Part shown: positions 14,827 through 21,648 of the stretch, in pieces
Numbering within the stretch: position 1 is the first letter of the stretch
Layout: each line of letters begins with the position of its first letter
Origin: Streptococcus parasanguinis
Lineage (GTDB): Bacteria > Bacillota > Bacilli > Lactobacillales > Streptococcaceae
NCBI GenBank assembly: GCA_018365265.1
Contig: JAGZKI010000043.1
Coordinates: forward strand, 1-21,648
Direction: 5' to 3'
DNA length: 21,648 bases
Notes under the pieces: generated by a model
The model's database searches: none
The model's input: the letters and a program-made list of their open reading frames with translations, nothing else
What the model was told of the DNA's origin: nothing
Made by a program: the position numbers and the translations under genes

Positions 14827-17232
14827 ATGGGAAAAAGATTATTTGATCAGAGAAATCGATTTGGTATTCGCAAACTCTCAGTAGGCGTCTGCTCGGTAGT
14901 GGTAGCGACTTGTTTTTTAGGAGTCACTACCAGTTACGCAGAGGAACAAGCTGAGAATAGTGAACCGCGTGAAGAACGGGTTGAAACGAGCAATGCAGGG
15001 GATCAAGGAAAGGAGGAGAAAACTGTGAACGAGTACCAAGAAGAATCAGAACAGCCCTCACCAGCTACTAGTGAGAAAGAAAATCGCGCAGTTAGCCAAG
15101 GGACAGAAGCAAGCCAACCAGCCACTTCTCTAGATGAGGAGCCTGAGATTGCGGATTATGGACCACTTCCAAGCAAGGCTCAGATGCAATACCACCGCGA
15201 AGAACTAGCAGCTTTCATCCACTTTGGGATGAATACTTACTACGATCGTGAGTGGGGAGATGGGCAAGAAGACCCTTATTATTTCTATCCAGAGCATCTG
15301 GATACCGATCAGTGGATCAAAACCCTGAAAGACGCGGGCTTCAAACGAACCATCATGGTCGTCAAGCACCACGATGGCTTCCTCTTGTACCCATCCAAAT
15401 ACACCGACCATACCATTGCTAAAAGCGGTTGGAAGGAAGGAAAAGGCGATATCCTAGCCGAAGTTTCTGCTTCTGCCAGCAAGTATGACATGGATATGGG
15501 AGTCTACCTCTCCCCTTGGGATGCTCACAGCCCGCTCTACCATGTGGATACAGAGGACCAATACAACGAATACTATCTCAACCAGCTCAAAGAAATCCTT
15601 GAAGATCCAAAATATGGGAACAAAGGCAAGTTCGTGGAAGTCTGGATGGATGGAGCGCGTGGCGATGGGGCTCAAAAAGTCACCTATACCTTTGATAAGT
15701 GGTTTGATGCCATCCGCAAGGCCCAAGGAGATATAGCCATCTTCTCAGCTGAGCCGACCAATGTTCGTTGGATTGGAAATGAAAAGGGAATTGCCGGAGA
15801 TCCAGTTTGGCATAAGGTCAATCCGGATAAGATTCGCAACAATCCATCCAACAGTTACCTCAATCACGGGGATTCAGAAGGGAAGCAATACTCAGTGGGA
15901 GAAGCCGATGTTTCCATTCGTTCCGGCTGGTTCTACCATGACAATCAAGAGCCTAAGTCTTTGCGCGAATTGATGGATATTTACTTCAAATCGGTCGGCC
16001 GTGGAACTCCGCTTTTGCTCAATATTCCACCGAATCAAGATGGGAAATTTGCGGATGCTGATGTGGCGCGTTTGAAAGAATTCCGTCAGACCTTAGACCA
16101 GCTCTACAGCGTGGACTACGCGGCAGGAGCTTTGGTCGAAGCTGACTCGACACGACGCAATGCTCATTACTCAGCCAGCCATTTGACGGATGGGGATGAA
16201 AAGACCAGTTGGGCCCCTGCCGATGATGCCAAGACCGGCTCTTTTGTCCTTGATCTTGGAAAAGAGCAACATTTTGATGTGGTAGAGCTCAAAGAAACCA
16301 TCGAGAAAGGCCAACGGATTTCCGGTTTCACCATCGATGTAGCGGTGAATGGGCAATGGGTTCCTTTTGGGGCTGGGTCAACCGTTGGGTACCGCCGTTT
16401 GATCAAAGGGCAACCGGTTGATAGTCGCTATATCCGGGTGTCCATCACCGATGCCCAAGCTACTCCAATCTTGAACGGAGTCTCTGTCTATAAGACGCCA
16501 GCTAGCATTGAAGAAACCGATGGCTATCCGCTTGGTTTGACCTATTATTCTGACCGGACAGCTGAGCGGGCCAATGGCCAATGGAATGAAGAGGGAGAAG
16601 GCGTTCGAGGCACCTCTATGTGGACCAAGGAAAAGGGAGCTTCGGTGACCTATCAGTTTGAAGGCACCAAGGCCTATGTCGTCGCAACTGTCGACCCTGG
16701 TCATGGGGAAATGGATATCTATGTCGATGGCCAAAAGCTAGCGACGGTCAATACCCAAAGCCCAACCCGCAAACGTAGCCAAAAGGTCTATGAAACACCG
16801 GACTTGGCAGCAGGCTCCCATACCTTGACCTTGGTCAATAGCAAGGGAGATGCGATCGCAACGGAAGGGATTTATGCCCTCAATAACCAAGAAAAGGGTC
16901 TCTTTGAGTTTGCTCAGCCAACCCTAGCTGTTAAGAAAGGCGACCCAGCGCAAGTCGTCGTCAAGAGAAAAGGTGGCTATAAAGGAAGTGCCAGTCTTAA
17001 ATTGATCACAGAACCAGGAACAGGGGTTCATGGCAAGGTCTACAAAGATACCAACGTCACCCTTGAGTTCGCAGATGGCGAAACGGAAAAAACAGTCCAA
17101 GTCCCAACCCTTGATTTTGTTGGAAAAGCGAACGATGTCTATGACTTTAAGGTCAAATTGTTGCATCCAGATCAGGGAAGCCTGGTCGGTTTTATTCCAG
17201 ATCTGACAGTCCAAGTGATGAACGAGGACTAG
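14827..17232 (+). CDS. Secreted GH29 alpha-L-fucosidase (1,3/1,4-type) with CBM32
   Basis: The 801-residue enzyme should hydrolyse alpha-linked fucose from Lewis-type glycans. RFGIRKLSVG (11-20) is a YSIRK-type signal with cleavage expected after A38. An acidic low-complexity linker runs to about 110. The GH29 barrel spans about 111-430. Likely nucleophile is D275 (VWMDGA) and acid/base E319 (WIGNEKG); their spacing of 44 fits the 1,3/4-fucosidase subfamily (GH29-B), as does the EADVSIRSGWFYH segment. A CBM32/F5-8C-like domain follows (about 434-557), then a beta module (about 560-685) and a Calx-beta-like end. Unusually, no LPXTG, membrane span or basic tail is present, so the enzyme is probably released or held by its binding modules. 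It lies 103 bases after bgaA with no new promoter visible. Confidence 0.9.
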   Translation: MGKRLFDQRNRFGIRKLSVGVCSVVVATCFLGVTTSYAEEQAENSEPREERVETSNAGDQGKEEKTVNEYQEESEQPSPATSEKENRAVSQGTEASQPATSLDEEPEIADYGPLPSKAQMQYHREELAAFIHFGMNTYYDREWGDGQEDPYYFYPEHLDTDQWIKTLKDAGFKRTIMVVKHHDGFLLYPSKYTDHTIAKSGWKEGKGDILAEVSASASKYDMDMGVYLSPWDAHSPLYHVDTEDQYNEYYLNQLKEILEDPKYGNKGKFVEVWMDGARGDGAQKVTYTFDKWFDAIRKAQGDIAIFSAEPTNVRWIGNEKGIAGDPVWHKVNPDKIRNNPSNSYLNHGDSEGKQYSVGEADVSIRSGWFYHDNQEPKSLRELMDIYFKSVGRGTPLLLNIPPNQDGKFADADVARLKEFRQTLDQLYSVDYAAGALVEADSTRRNAHYSASHLTDGDEKTSWAPADDAKTGSFVLDLGKEQHFDVVELKETIEKGQRISGFTIDVAVNGQWVPFGAGSTVGYRRLIKGQPVDSRYIRVSITDAQATPILNGVSVYKTPASIEETDGYPLGLTYYSDRTAERANGQWNEEGEGVRGTSMWTKEKGASVTYQFEGTKAYVVATVDPGHGEMDIYVDGQKLATVNTQSPTRKRSQKVYETPDLAAGSHTLTLVNSKGDAIATEGIYALNNQEKGLFEFAQPTLAVKKGDPAQVVVKRKGGYKGSASLKLITEPGTGVHGKVYKDTNVTLEFADGETEKTVQVPTLDFVGKANDVYDFKVKLLHPDQGSLVGFIPDLTVQVMNED

Positions 17233-17283
17233 CTGCCAAAAAATCGCAAAGCAGTGGATGACCAAGAACCGAAAATGCATGAT

Positions 17284-17322
17284 AGTGAAGGCTGGACAAA
17301 AACTGTCCAGCCTTCACTGTTT
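17284..17322 (+). terminator. Terminator after the glycosidase operon
   Basis: A perfect 15-bp stem (17284-17298 with 17304-17318) with an AAAAC loop is followed by GTTTG. The U-tract is short, but the stem is very strong. Confidence 0.75.
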
Positions 17323-17349
17323 GATAGAAATAACTGTATGACGCAATGA

Positions 17350-17600
17350 TTGAGTGCTCAAAGCACCGCTTTTGAGGTGGCAGATAGGGCTTGCGAAGCA
17401 AGTTTCCTAAGTTTATGTACACCTTTCAAGTTCCAAAGACGACCTATGGTGGCAGAAACAATATTTTCTTCAATCTCAACCTTCAACAGTCTCTCAGGCT
17501 GTTGAAGTTATGTGGGGTGGGAAAATTGAAAAGGTTTTGGGAACTTTTTCAACCGTTTTCAATTTCAGGAGTTCTTTCCTACTCCCTTATTTTTCTCCTT
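17350..17600. repeat. Cluster of hairpins in a gene-free region
   Basis: This is most of the 535-base gap before ctsR. Visible inverted repeats are GTGCT/AGCAC (17354-17366), CTTGC/GCAAG (17390-17402), CTTCAACAG/CTGTTGAAG (17481-17489 with 17499-17507), ATTGAAAA/TTTTCAAT (17525-17532 with 17556-17563, extended inward by GGTT/AACC) and GGAGT/ACTCC (17568-17572 with 17581-17585). No open frame has a ribosome binding site or family resemblance. It looks like a degraded or composite intergenic repeat; a small RNA is possible. Confidence 0.55.
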
Positions 17601-17658
17601 TCCTTAAGAGATTCCTATTTCCATAGAGTCTTTGCTTTATTTACAGCCGTAAAAATTG

Positions 17659-17681
17659 TATAATAGTCAAATAAGGTCAAT
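17659..17681 (+). promoter_or_regulatory. ctsR promoter -10 and CtsR operator
   Basis: TATAAT is at 17659-17664; the -35 region is poor (TTTATT at 17636-17641, 17-base spacer). AGTCAAA-TAA-GGTCAAT at 17665-17681 matches the CtsR direct-repeat operator RGTCAAA-NAN-RGTCAAA with only the last base off. It immediately follows the -10, so CtsR would repress its own operon until heat or protein damage inactivates it. Confidence 0.9.
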
Positions 17682-17767
17682 GATGAGAAGGAACACTCCA
17701 AGGCCATTTTTTATGGGCCAAAGAGCAGAGCATCCATCTAGAAAAAAACAAGCCAGAAAGGAGCATC

Positions 17768-18232
17768 ATGGCAAATAAGAACACATCTGATAGCATCGAA
17801 GCTTATATTAAGGCCTTGCTGGCTCAAGCTGGCATGGCAGAGCTCAAAAGAAGTGAGTTAGCCGATGTCTTTCAGGTCGTACCCAGTCAGATTAACTATG
17901 TCATTAAGACCCGTTTTACCGAGAGTCGAGGCTATATTGTAGAGAGCAAACGCGGTGGGGGTGGCTATATCCGCATTGGCAAGGTCCAGTTTTCAGATCA
18001 CCATCAGATGCTCCAAGACTTGGCAGCCAATATTGGAGAAACCATCAGCCAGCAGGTCTTCAATGATATCCTCCAGATGCTCTATGAAGAAAAATTATTG
18101 ACAAGACGTGAAACGCAGCTCTTGCTTGCGACGACCTCCGATGAGGTCCTAGGTCGAGATGTTCTCATCCTACGAGCAACGATGCTGAAAAAAATCATTC
18201 AACAAGTAGATAGAAAAGGAAATACCGACTAG
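17768..18232 (+). CDS. ctsR: Heat-shock repressor CtsR
   Basis: The 154-residue repressor controls clp genes in low-GC Gram-positives. The N-terminal winged helix-turn-helix (about 5-70) includes LKRSELADVFQVVPSQINYV and the glycine-rich wing RGGGGYI at 62-68. In Bacillus the tetraglycine loop acts as the heat sensor. The C-terminal half is the dimerisation domain, the part bound by McsA/McsB in Bacillus. Here no mcsA or mcsB lies between ctsR and clpC, as is normal for streptococci. AAAGGAG precedes the ATG. The stop codon abuts the clpC start exactly, which implies coupled translation. Confidence 0.96.
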   Translation: MANKNTSDSIEAYIKALLAQAGMAELKRSELADVFQVVPSQINYVIKTRFTESRGYIVESKRGGGGYIRIGKVQFSDHHQMLQDLAANIGETISQQVFNDILQMLYEEKLLTRRETQLLLATTSDEVLGRDVLILRATMLKKIIQQVDRKGNTD

Positions 18233-20662
18233 ATGAACTATTCAACAGCACTGTTAGAAAGTATAGAAGCGGCCCAAATACTAGCAGGCCACTATCAGGG
18301 ACATACCTTAGATACTTGGCATCTCCTGACGGCTATGGCCAATAATCCCTATAGCGTGGCAGGTTCTGTACTTAACGATTATCCTATGCAGATCGATGAG
18401 TTTCAGGATGCGGCGGAGCATATTACAGGCCAAGCTTTTCAAAGCGACAATCGGTATGAAATCTTCCCATTTTCTTATCGGATGGAAGCCATTATGAAGC
18501 ACGCAAGAGAGATTGCCCAGGTCCTTCATGCCAAGACCTTGGGAACAGAGCATGTGCTCCTCTCTCTTCTAGCAGACCGTGGGACCTTGGCGAGCCAAGT
18601 CATGGAGTTTGCCGGCTTTGCCTTTACAGAGCAAGACAAGGGAGTTCCTATTGCCTCCCTTCGCAAGAATTTAGAAGACAAGGCAGGCTGGGACAAGAAT
18701 GATATCAAAGCCATCCGGAGCCTCTACCGGGCCCAAAACCCTAACCGCCAAACCATGGGAAATATGATGGGCATGCCCCCAAGCACCAGTGGAGGTCTTG
18801 AAGATTATACCCGTGATTTGACAGAAATGGCGCGTGCAGGCCAGCTTGAGCCTGTGATCGGCCGGGATGCAGAGATTTCACGCATGATCCAAATCCTCAG
18901 CCGCAAGACCAAGAACAATCCTGTATTGGTGGGAGAAGCAGGGGTCGGAAAAACCGCTCTTGCATTAGGTCTGGCTCAGCGTGTCGCTAGTGGCAATGTT
19001 CCAGCTGAAATCGCGCAAATGCGTGTTCTTGAATTGGATCTCATGAATGTCGTTGCAGGGACGCGCTTCCGTGGGGACTTCGAAGAACGGATGAACAATA
19101 TCATCCAGGACATCGAAGAAGACGGTCACGTGATTCTCTTTATCGATGAACTGCATACCATTATGGGCTCAGGATCCGGTATTGATTCGACCTTAGACGC
19201 AGCCAATATTCTAAAACCAGCCCTGGCACGAGGAACCTTGCGCACAGTTGGTGCTACGACTCAAGATGAGTACCAAAAGCATATCGAAAAAGACGCGGCT
19301 CTCTCTCGTCGTTTTGCGAAAGTCACCATTGAAGAACCGAGTGTTGCAGATAGCATCCAAATTCTCCAAGGCTTGAAAGAGACCTACCAGGACCACCATC
19401 ATGTGACCATTACCGATGAAGCGATCGAAACAGCTGTCAAATATTCCCACCGCTATTTGACCAGCCGTCAATTACCAGATTCAGCCATTGATCTCTTGGA
19501 TGAAGCGGCAGCTACCGTACAAAACCGCGATTCCAACGGTCACGTAAAAGAAGAGTTGACCGCCTTGGACCGGGCTTTGATGGATGGCAAGTGGAAGAAA
19601 GCAGCCCAGCTCTTACAAGTAGAGGTTGCTCCCATTGTCTACAAAAAAGAGGTCACTGACCAAGATGTCTTGGTGACCTTGAGCCAATTATCGGGTATTC
19701 CAACTCAAAAACTGACCCAAACTGATGCCAAGAAGTACCTAAACTTAGAAACAGAATTGCACAAGCGCGTGATTGGTCAAGATCAAGCCGTTTCGAGTAT
19801 CAGTCGGGCTATTCGTCGCAATCAATCGGGTATCCGTAGCAATAAACGTCCGATCGGTTCTTTCATGTTCCTAGGACCTACCGGTGTCGGAAAAACGGAG
19901 CTAGCCAAAGCCTTGGCGGAAGTTTTATTTGATGATGAATCGGCCCTCATCCGTTTTGATATGAGTGAGTACATGGAAAAATTCGCCGCTAGCCGCCTCA
20001 ACGGTGCCCCTCCAGGCTATGTGGGCTACGAAGAAGGGGGCGAGTTGACCGAGAAAGTCCGCAACAAACCGTATTCTGTCCTCTTATTTGATGAGGTGGA
20101 AAAAGCCCACCCAGACATTTTCAATGTCCTTTTGCAAGTCTTAGATGACGGAGTCTTAACCGATAGCAAAGGCCGGAAGATCGACTTCTCTAATACCATT
20201 ATCATCATGACCTCAAACCTGGGAGCAACAGCTCTTCGGGATGATAAGACAGTTGGTTTTGGTGCCAAAGATATCCGCTTTGACCAGGCCAATATGGAAA
20301 AACGCATGTTTGAAGAGTTGAAGAAGACCTATCGTCCAGAGTTTATCAACCGGATTGATGAAAAGGTAGTCTTCCATAGTCTCTCAAGCGAGGACATGCA
20401 GCAGGTGGTGAAAGTCATGGTCAAACCGCTCATTGCGACCTTGGCAGAACAAGGCATGACCCTCAAATTCCAGCCTTCAGCGCTCAAGTTGCTAGCAACC
20501 AAAGGCTACGATCCAGAAATGGGAGCTCGCCCACTCCGTCGCGTTTTGCAGACCGAAGTGGAAGATCAACTAGCAGAGCTATTGCTAAAAGGCCAAGTCC
20601 AAGAAGGGCAAACCATCAAGGTTGGAACAACAGCCGGAACGATCAAGTTCGAGATTGTCTAG
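18233..20662 (+). CDS. clpC: ATP-dependent Clp protease ATPase subunit ClpC
   Basis: The 809-residue Hsp100 unfoldase feeds proteins into ClpP. The order is an N-terminal Clp-N repeat domain (about 1-150) and AAA-1 with Walker A GEAGVGKT (234-241) and Walker B ILFIDE. A short middle domain follows around 425-470, then AAA-2 with Walker A GPTGVGKT (548-555) and Walker B LLFDE, and a C-terminal small domain. TVGFG, near residue 673, is the ClpP-docking loop. The short middle domain marks it as ClpC rather than ClpB. Its ATG directly follows the ctsR stop. The next gene starts 9 bases later, with its ribosome binding site overlapping the clpC stop. Confidence 0.96.
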   Translation: MNYSTALLESIEAAQILAGHYQGHTLDTWHLLTAMANNPYSVAGSVLNDYPMQIDEFQDAAEHITGQAFQSDNRYEIFPFSYRMEAIMKHAREIAQVLHAKTLGTEHVLLSLLADRGTLASQVMEFAGFAFTEQDKGVPIASLRKNLEDKAGWDKNDIKAIRSLYRAQNPNRQTMGNMMGMPPSTSGGLEDYTRDLTEMARAGQLEPVIGRDAEISRMIQILSRKTKNNPVLVGEAGVGKTALALGLAQRVASGNVPAEIAQMRVLELDLMNVVAGTRFRGDFEERMNNIIQDIEEDGHVILFIDELHTIMGSGSGIDSTLDAANILKPALARGTLRTVGATTQDEYQKHIEKDAALSRRFAKVTIEEPSVADSIQILQGLKETYQDHHHVTITDEAIETAVKYSHRYLTSRQLPDSAIDLLDEAAATVQNRDSNGHVKEELTALDRALMDGKWKKAAQLLQVEVAPIVYKKEVTDQDVLVTLSQLSGIPTQKLTQTDAKKYLNLETELHKRVIGQDQAVSSISRAIRRNQSGIRSNKRPIGSFMFLGPTGVGKTELAKALAEVLFDDESALIRFDMSEYMEKFAASRLNGAPPGYVGYEEGGELTEKVRNKPYSVLLFDEVEKAHPDIFNVLLQVLDDGVLTDSKGRKIDFSNTIIIMTSNLGATALRDDKTVGFGAKDIRFDQANMEKRMFEELKKTYRPEFINRIDEKVVFHSLSSEDMQQVVKVMVKPLIATLAEQGMTLKFQPSALKLLATKGYDPEMGARPLRRVLQTEVEDQLAELLLKGQVQEGQTIKVGTTAGTIKFEIV

Positions 20663-20671
20663 GAGGACGTC

Positions 20672-21160
20672 ATGACGCTTCAGCGATTAACCCGTATTTC
20701 GCTTTTGGCGGCCCTTTGTGTCGCTCTACGTCAGGCTTTTGCCCCTTTTCCAAATGTCCAACCTATTTCTGCCATCTTCTTTCTCTTGGTGATATTTGAA
20801 GGGTATAGCTTTGCTTTTCTTGTGATGATGATCACCATGTTTGTCTCCGCCTTTTTCCTGGGGATGAGCCTGATTGTGTTCTTTCAGATTGTCGCCTTTG
20901 GCTGTTTGATGCTCATTTGGCGCATCAGTTACAAGTGGTTGCCCTTTGTCCTTCAGATCCTTTTTGTGGGCCTACTGTCCTTTGCTTATGGGGTCTTGAT
21001 CGATAGTGTTTATGCCTTGATATACCATATTCCTTGGTGGACCTATGCTTTGGTCAATGGTTTTAGTTTTAACCTTGCCCATGCTCTGTCGACGATCATT
21101 TTCTATCCCATTATCTATCAAATCTTTAGGAGATTTTATGTTGAAAAAAACCATTTCTAG
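20672..21160 (+). CDS. ECF transporter S component (substrate-binding membrane subunit)
   Basis: The 162-residue protein is almost wholly hydrophobic, with about five to six spans. The start SLLAALCVALRQAFAPFPNVQPISAI resembles energy-coupling-factor S components: an Ala-rich helix for docking to the T subunit, then a conserved FPNVQP turn. It would capture a micronutrient and work with shared EcfA/EcfT subunits encoded elsewhere. AGGAGG overlaps the clpC stop and sets the ATG. The next gene, a DUF4430 lipoprotein, overlaps its last 23 bases. S components paired with DUF4430 lipoproteins suggest cobalamin or a related ligand, because DUF4430 resembles the transcobalamin C-terminal domain. The substrate is an inference. 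Confidence 0.82.
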   Translation: MTLQRLTRISLLAALCVALRQAFAPFPNVQPISAIFFLLVIFEGYSFAFLVMMITMFVSAFFLGMSLIVFFQIVAFGCLMLIWRISYKWLPFVLQILFVGLLSFAYGVLIDSVYALIYHIPWWTYALVNGFSFNLAHALSTIIFYPIIYQIFRRFYVEKNHF

Positions 21161-21545
21161 CTTGATGACCTTACTTGCAGCTCTTCTTTTAGCGAGTTGC
21201 GCTTCGTCTCATAGCACAAACCATCAAACAACAGCTTCTAGCACAGAAGTTGCCAAGAAAAACGAAATTTTGATTACGATTAGCGTGACGCCAGAAGGTC
21301 AAAAAGCGCAATCAAAAACCTTGAAAGTAGCAGAAGAGAGCAACCTTATGAAAGTGCTCAAAGACAACTACAAGATTGAAGAAAAAAATGGCCTGATCAC
21401 CTCGATTGACGGTCACAGCCAAGATGAAGCCAAAGGCCTTTACTGGATGTACAAGATTAATGGAGAGATGGCTCCAAAAGGTGCTGCTGAAACCACCGTT
21501 AAAAAAGGGGATAAGATCGAATTCTATCAAGAAGTGTATAAATAA
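21138..21545 (+). CDS. DUF4430 lipoprotein, putative ligand-capture partner of the ECF transporter
   Basis: The 135-residue protein starts at 21138, not further upstream. TAGGAGA lies 5 bases before this ATG, and a clean lipoprotein signal follows with the lipobox LASC and lipidated C21. A short Ser/Thr linker (22-40) leads to a DUF4430 domain (about 42-135). Its typical strand pattern closes with GLYWMYKING and VKKGDKIEFYQEVYK. DUF4430 is related to the C-terminal beta domain of transcobalamin and intrinsic factor. It would sit on the outer membrane face and may present ligand to the adjacent S component. The 23-base overlap with that gene implies coupled expression within the ctsR-clpC operon. 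Confidence 0.85.
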   Translation: MLKKTISSLMTLLAALLLASCASSHSTNHQTTASSTEVAKKNEILITISVTPEGQKAQSKTLKVAEESNLMKVLKDNYKIEEKNGLITSIDGHSQDEAKGLYWMYKINGEMAPKGAAETTVKKGDKIEFYQEVYK

Positions 21546-21555
21546 TGAGGAGAGA

Positions 21556-21648
21556 GTGGGACAGAAATCGGTAATTCGTTAGAATTCGATTTCGTCGTCC
21601 CACCTCCGCACAGTTGAGTAGGGCTGTAAAAGCTGATGAAATCAGCGT
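21556..21648. repeat. Structured intergenic repeat, right copy (3' truncated by window edge)
   Basis: The last 65 bases equal the first 65 of the window. This copy shows the upstream half missing on the left. GTGGGAC (21556-21562) pairs with GTCCCAC (21597-21603), AGAAATCG with CGATTTC inside, and AATTC/GAATT at the tip. This hairpin follows the DUF4430 gene closely and may end its transcript. Confidence 0.8.

Noticed and set aside
17192..17422. 76-codon minus-strand open frame after the fucosidase
   Set aside because: It runs through the terminator stem and overlaps the end of the fucosidase gene, with no ribosome binding site.
17391..17663. 90-codon plus-strand open frame before ctsR
   Set aside because: It is made of hairpin arms and ends inside the ctsR promoter; no start signal and no recognisable protein features.
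21045..21137. Upstream start giving a longer DUF4430 lipoprotein
   Set aside because: The extra 31 residues are out-of-frame ECF sequence before the real ATG at 21138, which has a ribosome binding site and a clean lipoprotein signal.
1..21648. Circular plasmid or phage suggested by identical ends
   Set aside because: Essential chromosomal genes (rpsB, tsf, secE, nusG) and no replication, partition or phage genes; the shared ends are a foldable intergenic repeat.

Overview
The window reads as chromosome from an oral or upper-airway Streptococcus of the mitis/sanguinis group. Support comes from rpmG-secE-nusG, rpsB-tsf, dpr under a Per box and a ctsR-clpC pair without mcsAB, together with two YSIRK-signal surface glycosidases, extended -10 promoters and streptococcal-type structured intergenic repeats. 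A S. parasanguinis-like species is my best guess, from memory of its repeats only. Both ends of the window lie in copies of one repeat: an exact 65-base direct repeat at 1-65 and 21584-21648. The window therefore looks like the interval between two repeat copies, probably a contig broken at repeats.

Layout. 1-150: repeat element and a terminator. 151-1065 (-): membrane-anchored zinc metallopeptidase. 1163-2309: rpmG and secE from one promoter, a terminator, then nusG from its own promoter with a small terminator-like hairpin in its leader. 2323-3081 (-): serine-rich lipoprotein. 3226-3296 (-): tRNA-Cys. 3410-5502: rpsB and tsf, with a structured leader before rpsB and a terminator-like hairpin between the genes. 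5603-5760: non-coding element with inverted ends and three internal hairpins. 5795-6265 (-): small multidrug export family membrane protein, divergent from dpr (6435-6956). 7035-7652 (-): small membrane protein of unknown function.

7827-17318: a two-gene secreted glycan-degradation operon. A pair of cre-like sites precedes a 2276-residue LPXTG-anchored GH2 beta-galactosidase of the BgaA type, followed by a secreted GH29 alpha-L-fucosidase. The likely joint job is stripping fucose and beta-linked galactose from host glycans, under carbon catabolite control. The fucosidase has a YSIRK signal but no visible wall anchor.

17319-17658: more structured non-coding sequence. 17659-21545: ctsR, clpC, an ECF transporter S component and a DUF4430 lipoprotein, packed with spacings of 0, 9 and -23 bases behind a near-perfect CtsR box. 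This places a putative micronutrient uptake pair in a heat-shock operon.

Most genes belong to known families. I did not find a clearly new enzymatic system. The least explained parts are the ECF-S/DUF4430 pair behind clpC, the nusG and rpsB leaders, the unanchored fucosidase and the two structured intergenic elements.
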